Positions 6,837-16,331 of a stretch of 64,000 bases of DNA are shown in pieces (positions within the stretch are counted from its first letter, which is position 1; the number at the start of each line of letters is the position of its first letter). This stretch comes from Oricola indica. GTDB taxonomy: Bacteria; Pseudomonadota; Alphaproteobacteria; Rhizobiales; Rhizobiaceae. The stretch spans positions 992,001 to 1,056,000 of the forward strand of contig NZ_JAINFJ010000001.1 in the NCBI RefSeq assembly GCF_019966595.1, given 5' to 3'. A program made the position numbers and the translations under genes. Under the pieces are notes generated by a model that did not search any database, was not told the DNA's origin, and worked only from the letters and a program-made list of their open reading frames with translations.

Positions 6837-8111
6837 TTGAAGCAGGATTACAAAAGCCGATACCTGGCTCTTCGCGGGCTGATCACCGTTCCGGGTGCGA
6901 TTGCGCTCGCGATCTGGTTGTCGGCGATACCCCTTCTCTGGATCGATCACGCATTTGACTGGCCGCAATTCGCGAAGCCGGAAATCTTTTCGGGAATGTC
7001 CGTCGAAACCGCGAGAAACGTGCTTGGGACGATCGCGGCGGCCGCGATCACCACATTAAGTCTCGTCTACTCGCTCGTCCTCATCGTTTTCACCCTCGCC
7101 GCCGGAACCATCGCACCAAGGCTCCTGAAACGGTTCACCAGCGACCGCGCCAATCAGATTACGGCGGGTATGCTCGGCGGAACGTTCCTCTTCGCCCTTA
7201 CCGTGCTTTATCGGACCGGCCCCGGTTTCGTGCCGTCGATATCGATCGCGGTCTCCATGCTTCTCGCGGTCGTCTTCGTGCTGCAACTGATCTTCTTCGT
7301 CCACGCCGTTTCGCGCAGCGTGACAATCGACGAAGAAATCGCCGAGATTTCCCGCCGGCTGGAAAACCGCATCGCCTGGATGGTGCGCGACGAGGAGGAA
7401 CAGGCGAACGCGCAATCCTCTCCCGGGGATTTCGACCATGCGATCGCCTCAACCCAGTCCGGTTATTTGAACGGCGTTGACGAAAACTCGCTGGCGGTAC
7501 TCGCACGCAAGCACGACTTTACGGTCAGGTTACGCTTCAAGCCCGGCGATTTCATTCTGGAGACCCAGACGGTCGCCCTACTCTCCCGTCATCCAGAACA
7601 GGAAGAAGACGAAATCGCAGGGCTTGTCCGCCAGTGCTTGCTCATCCTGCCGTCGCGAGACGCCGTCGACGAGATCGAATACTCGATCAATCTGTTGATC
7701 GAGATTGCATTACGCGCGCTTTCTCCCGGCGTGAACGACACATTCACCGCAATCGCCTCGCTCGACCGCATGACCTCGGCGCTATCCGCAGCTGTACGTC
7801 TCGGACTGCGCCGGCGCGACATTGTCGACAGCGACGGAACGGTACGCGTCGAGATGCGGGGCCTTGGTCTCGAGAACATGCTCGACAGCGCTTTCCATCC
7901 GCTGCGTCGGGCGTCCGCTGACAACATGCTGATGATGGAGCACCTCGCCCAGGCACTGTCGCGACTACACGAGATCGGGAACCAGACGGCACGCGAGCTC
8001 ATTTCCTCCCATGCGGAGCTGCTACTCAAAAGCGCCAAATCCTCAAATCCATTGGATTCGGACTTTGCGGCGCTGAAACAGCTCATGCCGTTCATGGAAT
8101 CGGGAGAATGA
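6837..8111 (+). CDS. DUF2254 integral membrane protein
   Basis: About 424 residues from TTG 6837. The frame is open from 6723, but the promoter at 6778-6802 and the AGGGGG at 6825-6830 point to the TTG. Four membrane segments occupy the first ~180 residues (GAIALAIWLSAIPLL, TTLSLVYSLVLIVFTLAAG, and a pair around 115-165). A cytoplasmic-looking domain of about 240 residues follows, containing ALSPGVNDTFTA, a hallmark of DUF2254. The biochemical role of the family is not known. Its stop overlaps the start of the next small membrane gene by ATGA. Confidence 0.85.
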   Translation: MKQDYKSRYLALRGLITVPGAIALAIWLSAIPLLWIDHAFDWPQFAKPEIFSGMSVETARNVLGTIAAAAITTLSLVYSLVLIVFTLAAGTIAPRLLKRFTSDRANQITAGMLGGTFLFALTVLYRTGPGFVPSISIAVSMLLAVVFVLQLIFFVHAVSRSVTIDEEIAEISRRLENRIAWMVRDEEEQANAQSSPGDFDHAIASTQSGYLNGVDENSLAVLARKHDFTVRLRFKPGDFILETQTVALLSRHPEQEEDEIAGLVRQCLLILPSRDAVDEIEYSINLLIEIALRALSPGVNDTFTAIASLDRMTSALSAAVRLGLRRRDIVDSDGTVRVEMRGLGLENMLDSAFHPLRRASADNMLMMEHLAQALSRLHEIGNQTARELISSHAELLLKSAKSSNPLDSDFAALKQLMPFMESGE

Positions 8112-8305
8112 GCATGTCCGACGAAAGCAATGCCAATGCAGATCTGCGGAACCGCAAGATCGAGCAGGATACGCAGGGTGACGCCGAACTGGAAAGCGTC
8201 GTGCCGCCGACATCGAGATTCGGGGGTATGACGACCTGGATGCGCGCCGGACTTGCCGCGCTGGGCGTGGTGATAATCCTCCTCGTTCTTTCGCAGGCAC
8301 TATAA
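8108..8305 (+). CDS. Short single-pass membrane protein, unknown
   Basis: 65 residues. A charged N-terminal region of about 44 residues leads into one C-terminal membrane helix (about 46-64), giving a tail-anchored layout. The start at ATG 8108 overlaps the DUF2254 stop; ATG 8114 is an equally possible start, with GGGAG a few bases upstream. It is clearly co-transcribed with DUF2254, so it is in the GSR set by position. No family recognised. Its layout is like the 59-residue protein ahead of dps. Confidence 0.65.
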   Translation: MSMSDESNANADLRNRKIEQDTQGDAELESVVPPTSRFGGMTTWMRAGLAALGVVIILLVLSQAL

Positions 8306-8340
8306 GAAAAGGCCGCCCCTTTCCGGGGCGGCCTTTGTTT
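8305..8340. terminator. Bidirectional terminator
   Basis: Stem AAAGGCCGCCCC/GGGGCGGCCTTT (8308-8319 with 8325-8336) with A-run on the left and TTTGTTTT on the right. It separates the DUF2254 operon from the convergent csbD gene. Confidence 0.8.
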
Positions 8341-8361
8341 TCACGGCTGTTGCAAGCCCTC

Positions 8362-8559
8362 TTAGAGGGAATCGAGCCAGTCCTTCACCTCGCGCTCGGC
8401 CTCTTCCTTCGACTTGCCGTAGCGATACTGAATCTTGCCGGCCAGTTCCTCCTGGCTGCCATTGATTTCAGCGAGGTCGTCGTCGGTGAGTTCACCCCAG
8501 GACTGACGGGCCTTGCCCTTGTATTCGGTCCATTTGCCTTCGATCTGGTCCCAATTCAT
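8362..8559 (-). CDS. CsbD-like stress protein
   Basis: 65 residues matching the CsbD family over the full length: MNWDQIEGKWTEYKGKARQS, then ELTDDDL and a KIQYRYGKSKEEAEREV tail. CsbD proteins are small, very charged general stress proteins of unknown mechanism. The start at ATG 8559 follows AAAAGGAGA. No EcfG promoter is seen directly upstream. The DUF992 gene ends 72 bases before it on the same strand, so transcription from the promoter at 9308-9332 may continue into it. Confidence 0.92.
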   Translation of the reverse strand: MNWDQIEGKWTEYKGKARQSWGELTDDDLAEINGSQEELAGKIQYRYGKSKEEAEREVKDWLDSL

Positions 8560-8631
8560 AAGACATCTCCTTTTTTCTGCTGGTTGTGATCAGTTATGTC
8601 AGGCGGCGTGTTCTCCGCCCCGATCTCGCGT

Positions 8632-9150
8632 TCAGTCTGCGATGGAGCGCAACTCCAGTTCGCTGACCGCAAGCGCGAAATTCAGTCCCGTCTGGCTGCT
8701 GACGCTCAGCGGCTGCAGGGAGAAAGTTTCCCCGGAGCCTCCGATAAGCGCATTCGCACCCACGCCCGCACCTGCCGTCGCCTCGGCCGAGACGCCGTAG
8801 TAATCGCCGGCCAGAGCGCCGGGCGCGAAATCGTCATTCGTCGGAGCGAAGACCGCCCAGGTCATGTAGCTGGCATCGGTCTTGCCGATGTCGATCCCGA
8901 ATTTCGAAATCGCGCCGAAATAGGACTCCTCGACGCCGCCATCTGCAGGACGATACGTGCAGCTCACATCCTTGGTGGACCCGAATATGAAGCCGCTGCC
9001 ACCTTCGACCACACAGTCGAGAACGCCTATTTCGACACGTTCGACCGGCTCGTCGGGAGTGGCGCTGTTATCCTGGGCAAATGCCGCACTCCCGCCGAGA
9101 GCGGTCGCCAATGCGAGCGTTCCGGCAGCGGCAGTCTTTGCGAAATTCAT
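8632..9150 (-). CDS. DUF992 exported protein
   Basis: 172 residues. Residues 1-25 form a signal peptide ending AFA. The mature part contains the DUF992 pattern: VLDCVVEGGSGFIFGSTK, then VSCTYRP and a Y-FG-I-KFGIDIG stretch, then TWAVFAP and a glycine/alanine-rich GVGANALIGGS segment near the C-terminus. The two cysteines (C45, C63 by my count) may form a disulfide in the periplasm. The start at ATG 9150 follows AAGGAGA. DUF992 is common in rhizobia; its role is unknown. GSR control is suggested by the upstream promoter. Confidence 0.85.
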   Translation of the reverse strand: MNFAKTAAAGTLALATALGGSAAFAQDNSATPDEPVERVEIGVLDCVVEGGSGFIFGSTKDVSCTYRPADGGVEESYFGAISKFGIDIGKTDASYMTWAVFAPTNDDFAPGALAGDYYGVSAEATAGAGVGANALIGGSGETFSLQPLSVSSQTGLNFALAVSELELRSIAD

Positions 9151-9307
9151 TGTCTTCTCCTTCGCCTCGTGCGTTGGCATCGGCCGTCACGCGGCAATAC
9201 GAAACCTCGACCGCAAGCTGAGCGTAGCGGCATCGGTACCGTCATTCCTACGTTGTGGTTCTCGACCGTTCCTGGCGATCGCACTGTGACAGCGCGATCA
9301 TGACTTC

Positions 9308-9332
9308 AACGCCGGTATCGGAGTTCGGTTCC
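9308..9332 (-). promoter_or_regulatory. EcfG-type promoter upstream of DUF992-csbD
   Basis: On the minus strand: GGAAC (9332-9328), 16 bases, CGTT (9311-9308). Exact consensus, but the leader to ATG 9150 would be about 150 bases. A weaker copy with a 15-base spacer and CGTA lies closer, around 9250. Confidence 0.65.
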
Positions 9333-9415
9333 TGAAATTCGATAGGTTTGTCGACGAAACGAGAAGGTGAACCACCGCTCGGGACGGCGTGAGACCGGAA
9401 TGCCTGTTCGGGCCC

Positions 9416-10552
9416 TTATCCCTTCGCGAGCAGGGCTACCAGCTGGCTTTGCTGAGACGTTCCGGTCTTCTCGAAGATGACCTTGAGTTGATTGCGAACA
9501 GTGTGGATGCTCACACCCCGTTCCTGCGCAACAAGTTTGAGCGTGGAACCACGGAGCAGCTCTTCGGCAAGAAGAGCCTCGGTCGCCGTCAGCCCGTAGC
9601 GATTGGTAAACTTGACCTGCCTGCGCTTGGGAGAAGGTCCTGTTTGCTGAACGCAGACCATGACGCTGGCGCGCGTATCATCCATCCATTCGAAAACATT
9701 GTCGGAATTCGACACCGTCCGCACAAGCGGAACGACGCTGATCTCCATCATGATGTCGCCGCCCGCGTTACGCAGCTTGATCTGCCCCTCGAAAGCCGAA
9801 TAATCAGGCTTGGTAGCGGCATGGATCGACCGGCCAAAACGACGATTCGCATCCTTGTCCAGAAACACGAGGCGCTTGTCGATGCTTGTCGCGCAATCCT
9901 GGCGTGAAAGCATGGTTTCGGCTGCGCGGTTCGCATACCGGATACGCATATGCGCATCCACCAGGAACACCGCGCTCGAAATCTTGTCCAATGCCGGCTC
10001 AAAACCCATGCCGAGCGCCCTGCCCTGCAATCTCCGCCCTATCTCGAATGACCGCCTGAGATGAGGCGCAAGCGCGGTCAAAGTCTGAACCATTTCGGTG
10101 CGCAGCCGATCGCCATTCCGGAAACTTACATTGCACGACAAGCGCATGCGTTTCGACGAATCCCGGCAAATCGTGATACCGACACCGGTTCCGATATCGC
10201 CCTGCGGGCGTATCCATTCATCATAGAAGCGTGTCTTCTTCAGCGAAGCGGCATCAATCAGGTCTTCGGTCAGTTGCACCCGCCCGATCGGTCCCTTCGC
10301 ATAGCCGCCAGTCCACGGATTGATCGCGGAATATTCTTTCTCATAGACCGCGATATAGTCGGGATCATAACCGTGACTGAGCGCGCCAAGCGTGTGACCG
10401 GTTGCTAGATCGTGACCATGAAGAGCGACCCTGGCCCCCAGAAACGCGTCCGAAACCAGTTCGAGAAAATGTTTCCAGGAGTCTGGCACCGTCGCAGCGG
10501 CATAGATCGTATCTACATACGCATTATACTGCTGCAGAGACAATTCTGACAC
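9416..10552 (-). CDS. LuxR-type transcriptional regulator with PAS-like sensor region
   Basis: 378 residues. The C-terminal ~65 residues are a LuxR/GerE helix-turn-helix (LTATEALLAEELLRGSTLKL, then VSIHTVRNQLKVIFEKTGT). The middle (about 185-300) looks PAS-like, with ALDKISSAVFLVDAHMRIRYANRAAE. The N-terminal 150 residues are conserved-looking but unassigned; I do not see the classical autoinducer-binding domain. The ATG at 10552 follows no strong Shine-Dalgarno. It is divergent from an alpha/beta hydrolase, with palindromes in the shared 127-base gap, so the hydrolase is its likely target. Confidence 0.85.
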   Translation of the reverse strand: MSELSLQQYNAYVDTIYAAATVPDSWKHFLELVSDAFLGARVALHGHDLATGHTLGALSHGYDPDYIAVYEKEYSAINPWTGGYAKGPIGRVQLTEDLIDAASLKKTRFYDEWIRPQGDIGTGVGITICRDSSKRMRLSCNVSFRNGDRLRTEMVQTLTALAPHLRRSFEIGRRLQGRALGMGFEPALDKISSAVFLVDAHMRIRYANRAAETMLSRQDCATSIDKRLVFLDKDANRRFGRSIHAATKPDYSAFEGQIKLRNAGGDIMMEISVVPLVRTVSNSDNVFEWMDDTRASVMVCVQQTGPSPKRRQVKFTNRYGLTATEALLAEELLRGSTLKLVAQERGVSIHTVRNQLKVIFEKTGTSQQSQLVALLAKG

Positions 10553-10641
10553 AGGCCTGACCTAAACGCTGCATAATCTTGCCTATGAAAATGTACAAAC
10601 CCCGGTGTTGGAAATCAATCGCGCCCGTCCATCCTTGCCCG

Positions 10642-10663
10642 ACGACATGTCGTGTGAATTCAC
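10642..10663. promoter_or_regulatory. Two abutting palindromes in the luxR-hydrolase intergenic region
   Basis: ACGACATGTCGT (10642-10653) is a perfect 12-base palindrome and GTGAATTCAC (10654-10663) a perfect 10-base palindrome directly next to it. They lie 17-38 bases before the hydrolase ATG. Candidate operator for the divergent regulator. Confidence 0.4.
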
Positions 10664-10679
10664 GCGAGAACCATAGAAC

Positions 10680-11543
10680 ATGATAGAGATGACCTGGAAT
10701 AACCGCGACTTCGAAACCTGCTCCGTCAAGACATCCCATGCCGAGATCTCCGTCATGGACAATCATGGCAGCGGAACCCCTGTGGTACTGCTTCATGGCA
10801 ACTCGCTGGGCAAGGAAGTCTTCCGGTCGCAGTTCGGCGCATTCGAAGATAACAGGCGGATTGTCGCGCTCGACCTGCCGGGACACGGATCATCCTCGGA
10901 TGCCGAAAATCCGCGCCGGACATACTGCCTCGAAGGGTATGCGGATTGTGTCGCAGAAACCCTGGGAAAGCTCGATATCGGGGAGTCGGTCGTCGTCGGT
11001 TGGTCCCTCGGCGGCCATATCGGCTACGAATTGCTTGAGCGCAAACCGGGTTTGAAAGGCCTGATGACCATCAGCAGCCCGCCGATCGAGCGGCGCGCCG
11101 ACGGCACCATGGCGGGATTTCAGCTGTTTCCGAGACTGGTTCTTCTATCGCTGGCCGAATTGTCCGATGCTGAAATCGATGAACTCGCCGCACTGATCGG
11201 CGATTACGACACCAACGAAACGATGCTGCAGGAACCGGACTGGCACCGTCTCATCGCCAGAACCGATTGCCTTGCCCGCCAATATCTGTTCGAGGCGCTT
11301 GCGGCCCAGCCGCCGCGAAGGCAAAGAGAACTGGCCGAAAACAGCAGTATACCGCTGGCGATCATCAATGGCGGAGACGACCGCTTCGTGGATACGGACT
11401 ATGTCGCTGACCTGTCCTACCGCAACATCTGGTCGGGTAAACCGATCATCATGAACGGCCTTGGGCATGCACCACACATCAACGGCCCGGACGATTTCAA
11501 CGCGATCCTGCGGTCCTTCGTCAACGATGTCGCCCCGCAGTAA
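10680..11543 (+). CDS. Alpha/beta hydrolase
   Basis: 287 residues, a complete alpha/beta hydrolase fold. Oxyanion motif HGNSLG (39-44), strand VALDLPGHGSS (62-72), nucleophile elbow GWSLGGH with S109, acid in GGDDRF (D233 or D234) and base H263 in GLGHAPH. A lid-like insert spans about 135-215. The substrate cannot be read from the sequence; lactonase, esterase and haloalkane-type activities all share this fold. The start at ATG 10680 lacks a clear Shine-Dalgarno; ATG 10689 is an alternative. Divergent from the LuxR-type gene. Confidence 0.87.
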   Translation: MIEMTWNNRDFETCSVKTSHAEISVMDNHGSGTPVVLLHGNSLGKEVFRSQFGAFEDNRRIVALDLPGHGSSSDAENPRRTYCLEGYADCVAETLGKLDIGESVVVGWSLGGHIGYELLERKPGLKGLMTISSPPIERRADGTMAGFQLFPRLVLLSLAELSDAEIDELAALIGDYDTNETMLQEPDWHRLIARTDCLARQYLFEALAAQPPRRQRELAENSSIPLAIINGGDDRFVDTDYVADLSYRNIWSGKPIIMNGLGHAPHINGPDDFNAILRSFVNDVAPQ

Positions 11544-11763
11544 ACCGGCCACTCCGCTGTCTGCCATACCGCTCGGACGCTGAAACCGCGGTCAGCTTCC
11601 GAACGGTCGCCGATCGTCGTGTTCATGATGGTGATCACGTTGGCGCCGTCGGTGGTGGTGACGTTGCACCCGGATTTCGCCGTGTGAGAGGCCATCAGGC
11701 CGGCATAGTCTCAGCGCAGCGTTTTCTGAGACCGGACGGGAATTTGACCTGGATCACAATTGG
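11544..11763. other. Non-coding spacer, possible gene remnant
   Basis: About 220 bases between the hydrolase and the pntB terminator. A minus-strand frame from 11695 is open but overlaps the hydrolase and matches no family I know. No promoter motif recognised. Confidence 0.3.
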
Positions 11764-11786
11764 AAAACGGGGGCTTACGCCCCCGC
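11764..11786 (-). terminator. Terminator of the pntAB operon
   Basis: Stem CGGGGGC/GCCCCCG (11768-11774 with 11779-11785), loop TTAC, followed on the minus strand by TTTT. Confidence 0.75.
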
Positions 11787-11815
11787 TTCCGAACCGGATC
11801 CGCATTCCGAACCGA

Positions 11816-13315
11816 TCAGTCGATCAAGTTGATCAGCTGACTTACGGAAGCCTTCGCGTCACCGAAGAACATGCGCGTATTATCCTTGTAGAACAACGGA
11901 TTCTCGATACCGGAATATCCCGTACCCTGGCCGCGCTTGGAGACGAAGACCTGCTTGGCTTTCCAGACTTCCAACACCGGCATGCCGGCGATTGGAGAGT
12001 TCGGGTCCTCCTGGGCGGCCGGATTGACGATGTCGTTGGAGCCGATGACGATCACAACGTCGGTCTCGGGAAAGTCCTCGTTGATCTCGTCCATTTCCAT
12101 GACGATGTCGTAGGGAACCTTGGCCTCGGCCAGAAGCACGTTCATGTGCCCGGGCAAACGCCCGGCGACCGGGTGGATCGCGAAGCGAACCTCCTTGCCC
12201 TTGTCCCGAAGCTTGCGCGTCAGCTCCGAGACGGCCTGCTGCGCCTGGGCCACCGCCATGCCGTAACCGGGCACGATGATGACACTGTCGGCTTCCGCAA
12301 GCGCCGCTGCGACGCCCTCGGCGTCAATCGCCACCTGTTCGCCCTCGACCGCCTGCGCCGGCCCGGTCGTGTTGCCGAACCCGCCGAGGATCACCGAGAC
12401 GAAGGAACGGTTCATCGCCTTGCACATGATGTAGGACAGGATCGCACCGGACGAGCCGACCAGCGCGCCGACCACGATCAGGAGATCGTTGGACAGCGAA
12501 AACCCGATCGCAGCCGCGGCCCAGCCCGAATAGGAGTTGAGCATCGAGACGACGACCGGCATGTCCGCGCCGCCGATGCCCATGATCAGGTGGTAGCCGA
12601 TGAAAAGAGCGCAAAGCGTCATCAGGATGAGCGCCCACATTCCCGCACCGTTCAAGAACGCGATCAGCAGAATCGCCGAAAGCGCCGCCGCACCGGCGTT
12701 CAGCATGTGGCCACCGGGCAGTTTCTTCGCCTTGGAATCGACCTTGCCTGCCAGCTTTCCATAAGCGACGACGGAGCCAGTGAAGGTGACCGCGCCGATG
12801 AAGACGCCGAGGAAGACCTCGATTTTCAAGATCACCAATTCAGTGGGCGTTTTGTGAGCGACAATAGCGGCAAAACCCTTCAGCGACTGCAACTGCAGAT
12901 GCAGCCACTCCTCCGGCATCATGCCATTCGCTATTGCCTTCAACTGCTCGGGGTGCGCCGCCAGTTCATGAAGCCCACTGATCCGCGCGGCTTCGAGATA
13001 AGCGTTATAACCGACGAAGACCGCCGCGAGGCCGACCAGAGAATGCATCGCGGCGACAAGCTGCGGCATTTCCGTCATCTGCACGCGATTTGCGACATAC
13101 CAGCCGATGACGCCGCCGCCCGCGATCAAGATGATCGAAAGAAGCCAAAGGCCGGAGCCCGGCCCGATCAGCGTGGCGAAGACCGCCAGCGCCATACCGG
13201 CAATCCCGTACCAGACCGCGCGCTTGGCGCTTTCCTGGCCCGACAGACCACCGAGCGAAAGAATGAAAAGGACCGCCGCAACAACGTAGGCGGCCGTAGT
13301 GAAACCGTATTCCAT
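11816..13315 (-). CDS. pntB: NAD(P) transhydrogenase subunit beta
   Basis: 499 residues. About nine membrane helices fill residues 1-270. The C-terminal ~180 residues are the NADP(H)-binding domain III, with [30 protein letters not shown] and [14 protein letters not shown]. PntAB couples proton entry to hydride transfer from NADH to NADP+ in the inner membrane. I start at ATG 13315, preceded by GGGGAGG. A longer frame from 13420 is an overlap artefact with pntA. It is 13 bases downstream of pntA and ends before a strong hairpin. Confidence 0.95.
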   Translation of the reverse strand: MEYGFTTAAYVVAAVLFILSLGGLSGQESAKRAVWYGIAGMALAVFATLIGPGSGLWLLSIILIAGGGVIGWYVANRVQMTEMPQLVAAMHSLVGLAAVFVGYNAYLEAARISGLHELAAHPEQLKAIANGMMPEEWLHLQLQSLKGFAAIVAHKTPTELVILKIEVFLGVFIGAVTFTGSVVAYGKLAGKVDSKAKKLPGGHMLNAGAAALSAILLIAFLNGAGMWALILMTLCALFIGYHLIMGIGGADMPVVVSMLNSYSGWAAAAIGFSLSNDLLIVVGALVGSSGAILSYIMCKAMNRSFVSVILGGFGNTTGPAQAVEGEQVAIDAEGVAAALAEADSVIIVPGYGMAVAQAQQAVSELTRKLRDKGKEVRFAIHPVAGRLPGHMNVLLAEAKVPYDIVMEMDEINEDFPETDVVIVIGSNDIVNPAAQEDPNSPIAGMPVLEVWKAKQVFVSKRGQGTGYSGIENPLFYKDNTRMFFGDAKASVSQLINLID

Positions 13316-13328
13316 GGCGCGCCTCCCC

Positions 13329-14903
13329 TTACGACTTCTGGAACATGGCGAGCATGCGCCGGGTGACCATGAAGCCACCGAAAATGTTGATCCCGGCCAT
13401 GAAGACCGACACTGCCGCAAGCACCAGCACCAGCCACGAGCCTGATCCGATCTGCATCAACGCTCCCAGGATGATGATCGAGGATATCGCGTTGGTGACC
13501 GCCATGAGCGGCGTGTGCAGCGCGTGGCTGACGTTCCAGATCACCTGGAAGCCGACGAAGACCGAAAGCACGAAGACAATGAAGTGCTGCATGAAGCTTG
13601 CCGGCGTGAACAGGCCGGCCAGCAGGATCGCCGCGCCACCCGCTGCGAGCAGCGTGACCTGCTGCCTGGTCTGCGCCTTGAAGGCGGCGACCTCCTGCGC
13701 GCGCTTTTCCTCGGGCGTCAGCTCTTTCGGCTTGTCCTTCTTCGGCTGCGCCGCGATTGCCTGAATCTTCGGCGGCGGCGGCGGGAAGGTGATCTCGCCC
13801 TCATGCGTCGCCGTGGCGCCGCGAATGACGTCGTCCTCCATGTTGTGGACGATCACGCCATCCTTCTCCGGCGTGAGGTCGGTCAGCATGTGACGAATGT
13901 TCGTCGAGTAGAGCGTCGAGGACTGCGTCGCCATCCGGCTCGGGAAATCCGTGTAGCCGACGATGGTGACGCCGTTTTCGGAAACCACCTTCTCGTCGGC
14001 GACCGTCAGGTCGCAGTTGCCGCCGCGCTCGGCCGCCAGATCGATGACGACGGAACCCGGCTTCATGGCCGCGACCATGTCTTCGAGCCAGAGTTTAGGC
14101 GCGTCGCGCCCCGGGATGAGCGCAGTCGTGATGACGATGTCCATGTCGGGCGCGAGTTCCCGGAACTTCTCCAGCTGTTTCTCCCTGAATTCAGGGCTCG
14201 AAGGCGCCGCATAGCCTCCGGTCGCCGCGCCGTCCTGGCTCTGCTCCTCGAAATCGAGGAACACGAACTCCGCGCCCATCGATTCGATCTGCTCCGCCAC
14301 TTCGGGACGCACATCGAAAGCATAGGTGATGGCGCCAAGCGAGGTCGCCGTGCCGATCGCCGCGAGACCCGCAACGCCCGCACCAACGACCAGCACCTTC
14401 GCCGGCGGAACCTTGCCGGCCGCTGTGACCTGACCGGTGAAGAAGCGTCCGAAATTGCTGCCCGCCTCGATCACTGCCCGGTAGCCGGCGATATTGGCCA
14501 TGGACGACAACGCGTCCATCTTCTGGGCGCGGCTGATACGCGGCACCATGTCCATCGCGATGACGCTCGCGCCAGTGCCCTTGCACAGCTCAAGCAGTTC
14601 CGTGTTCTGGCCTGGATAGAAGAAGGAAATCAGCGTCTTGTCGCCGTTCAGGCGCTTGACTTCGGTGTTCGTCGGTGGACGCACCTTGGCGATGACGTCA
14701 GCCGCCTTCCAAAGCGCAGCGGGCGTCTTCGCAATCTCGACACCGGCCGCCTTGTAGGCGGCGTCATCGAAACCCGCGGCAAGACCCGCGCCCGTCTCGA
14801 TCACGCATTCATGGCCGAGTTTCTGCAACTGCAATGCGCTCTCCGGCGTCATTGCAACCCGGCGCTCCCCCTCGAACACCTCTTTCGGCGTGCCTATCTT
14901 CAA
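13329..14903 (-). CDS. pntA: NAD(P) transhydrogenase subunit alpha (fused PntAA-PntAB form)
   Basis: 524 residues, one polypeptide. Residues 1-370 are the NAD(H)-binding domain I, with [17 protein letters not shown], the Rossmann motif [15 protein letters not shown] and the [16 protein letters not shown] segment. A proline/lysine linker (about 385-410) leads to four membrane helices. Many alphaproteobacteria split this into two genes; here it is fused as in E. coli. The start codon is TTG at 14903, supported by GGAGG six bases before it and by the normal MKIGTPKE-like N-terminus. Confidence 0.94.
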   Translation of the reverse strand: MKIGTPKEVFEGERRVAMTPESALQLQKLGHECVIETGAGLAAGFDDAAYKAAGVEIAKTPAALWKAADVIAKVRPPTNTEVKRLNGDKTLISFFYPGQNTELLELCKGTGASVIAMDMVPRISRAQKMDALSSMANIAGYRAVIEAGSNFGRFFTGQVTAAGKVPPAKVLVVGAGVAGLAAIGTATSLGAITYAFDVRPEVAEQIESMGAEFVFLDFEEQSQDGAATGGYAAPSSPEFREKQLEKFRELAPDMDIVITTALIPGRDAPKLWLEDMVAAMKPGSVVIDLAAERGGNCDLTVADEKVVSENGVTIVGYTDFPSRMATQSSTLYSTNIRHMLTDLTPEKDGVIVHNMEDDVIRGATATHEGEITFPPPPPKIQAIAAQPKKDKPKELTPEEKRAQEVAAFKAQTRQQVTLLAAGGAAILLAGLFTPASFMQHFIVFVLSVFVGFQVIWNVSHALHTPLMAVTNAISSIIILGALMQIGSGSWLVLVLAAVSVFMAGINIFGGFMVTRRMLAMFQKS

Positions 14904-15051
14904 TCCATCCTCCGCATCTGGCTTTCAGACCGACATAAAACCCGTGCGAAACGGAATGGCAAGCCCACTCCGTTTCCAACTTCGCGTCACGCTTGGCCCC
15001 TCGCCGGGCCGGCGTCCATAAAATCGGCGTAAAAGCGAAAAAACGGCGCGG

Positions 15052-16089
15052 CTAGCCGCAATTCCTGCGGTTGTGGGCAAGAGATGAACGCAGAGACAGA
15101 ACGATCAGCACAACGCCGATCAACCCCGTTATCACTTCGGGTATGTGCACGAAGGACTGCGCGAACATGATCAGCGCGAGCACGAGTATCGAATAGAAGG
15201 CGCCGTGTTCGAGGTAACGGAACTTGGCAAGCGCACCCATCTCCACAAGCATGATCGTCACCGAACGCACATACATCGCGCCGATGCCAAGCCCGATCGC
15301 GATCAGGAAGAGATTGCGCGTCAGCGCGAATGCGCCGATCACGCCGTCGAAGCTGAACGACGCATCCAGCATCTCGAGATATAGGAAAGCGCCCAGCCCG
15401 CCCTGGCGCGCAATTCTTGCCGCGTCCTGCGAAGCATCGAGGACATGGCCCAGAATCTCCACGAACAGGAAGGTCAAAAGGCCGCTGGCCGCGGCAAACA
15501 GGAACATCGCCGATTCACGTTCCGGCAGGATGGTCGCGAAACACATGACGATCGCCAGCACGATGGCGATTTCAATGCCGCGGATCGGCGCGATCTGACG
15601 CAGGCGCCCCTCCACCGTGCGAATCCAGTCCACCTGCTTGGCCTCGTCGATAAAGTAGCTCAGCGCGACCATCATCAGGAAGGTTCCGCCGAACGCGGCA
15701 ATGGAGACATGAGCCCGTTCCATGATCAGGCCATAGCGTTCAGGCTCAGTCGCCGCGAGGACCAGCGCCGAGACGGGGCCGATATTCGCCGCGATGACGA
15801 CGACCAGAAGCGGAAACACGATGCGCATGCCGAACACGGCGATCAAGATACCCCAGGTCAGGAAACGTCTTTGCCAGACAGGGTCCATTTCCTTGAGCTT
15901 GTTGGCGTTGACGATCGCGTTGTCGAAAGAAAGTGCGATCTCCAGCGCCGCGAGCACCGTCGCCGTGAACAGGAACGACATCATGCCGGCACCTGATCCT
16001 GTGGTCTCCCAGCCCAGCCATGCGGCCAGGACAAGACCAAGCGCCGTGACGGCGAAGGCGTAGCGGAGATAGGAAAAGACTGATTTCAT
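15052..16089 (-). CDS. DUF475/TerC-like integral membrane protein
   Basis: 345 residues with about nine membrane helices. The signature LSFDNAIVNANKLKEMDP and the later EMLDASFSFDGVIGAFALT repeat the acidic-N motif of the TerC/DUF475 superfamily, whose members are linked to metal ion (manganese, tellurite) homeostasis. The start at ATG 16089 is chosen because the hydrophobic core begins directly after it; in-frame ATGs upstream would add a basic, non-membrane extension. The gene faces away from the thioesterase gene. The specific ion cannot be told. Confidence 0.82.
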   Translation of the reverse strand: MKSVFSYLRYAFAVTALGLVLAAWLGWETTGSGAGMMSFLFTATVLAALEIALSFDNAIVNANKLKEMDPVWQRRFLTWGILIAVFGMRIVFPLLVVVIAANIGPVSALVLAATEPERYGLIMERAHVSIAAFGGTFLMMVALSYFIDEAKQVDWIRTVEGRLRQIAPIRGIEIAIVLAIVMCFATILPERESAMFLFAAASGLLTFLFVEILGHVLDASQDAARIARQGGLGAFLYLEMLDASFSFDGVIGAFALTRNLFLIAIGLGIGAMYVRSVTIMLVEMGALAKFRYLEHGAFYSILVLALIMFAQSFVHIPEVITGLIGVVLIVLSLRSSLAHNRRNCG

Positions 16090-16331
16090 TCCGGTTTCAT
16101 CGCTCCCGGGCAACGCGCCGGGCGGCAGCATTGCCATCCGGTAGACGTATGTTTCCCGATCGCGACTTACCAGCACCCCAATGCGGCCAGTGCACATTTT
16201 TTGTTGCGCCTCGTTTTCGGCCCGGAGCCCTTTCGAGTGGCTTGCATGTTGACGCACGGCGCGGCATTGCGATGCCGCCGGTCCATGCGTCGATAGCGCG
16301 TTCGTACCGGCAGGGTCGAAAGGCAGTCATC

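Noticed and set aside
9235-9265. Second EcfG-like promoter nearer to the DUF992 gene
   Set aside because: The spacer is 15 bases and the -10 element is CGTA, so it is weaker than the exact copy at 9308-9332.
11417-11695. 92-codon minus-strand frame near the hydrolase end
   Set aside because: It overlaps the hydrolase C-terminus by over 120 bases and has no known domain and no clear ribosome site. Kept only as a possible remnant.
11684-13366. 560-codon open frame on the plus strand
   Set aside because: It lies antisense to pntB, which has full domain support. The protein is rich in R, D and H and has no recognisable domains, typical of GC-rich shadow frames.
15043-15060. GCGGCTAGCCGC palindrome at the end of the DUF475 gene
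   Set aside because: The stem of five with a two-base loop cannot fold as a stable terminator.
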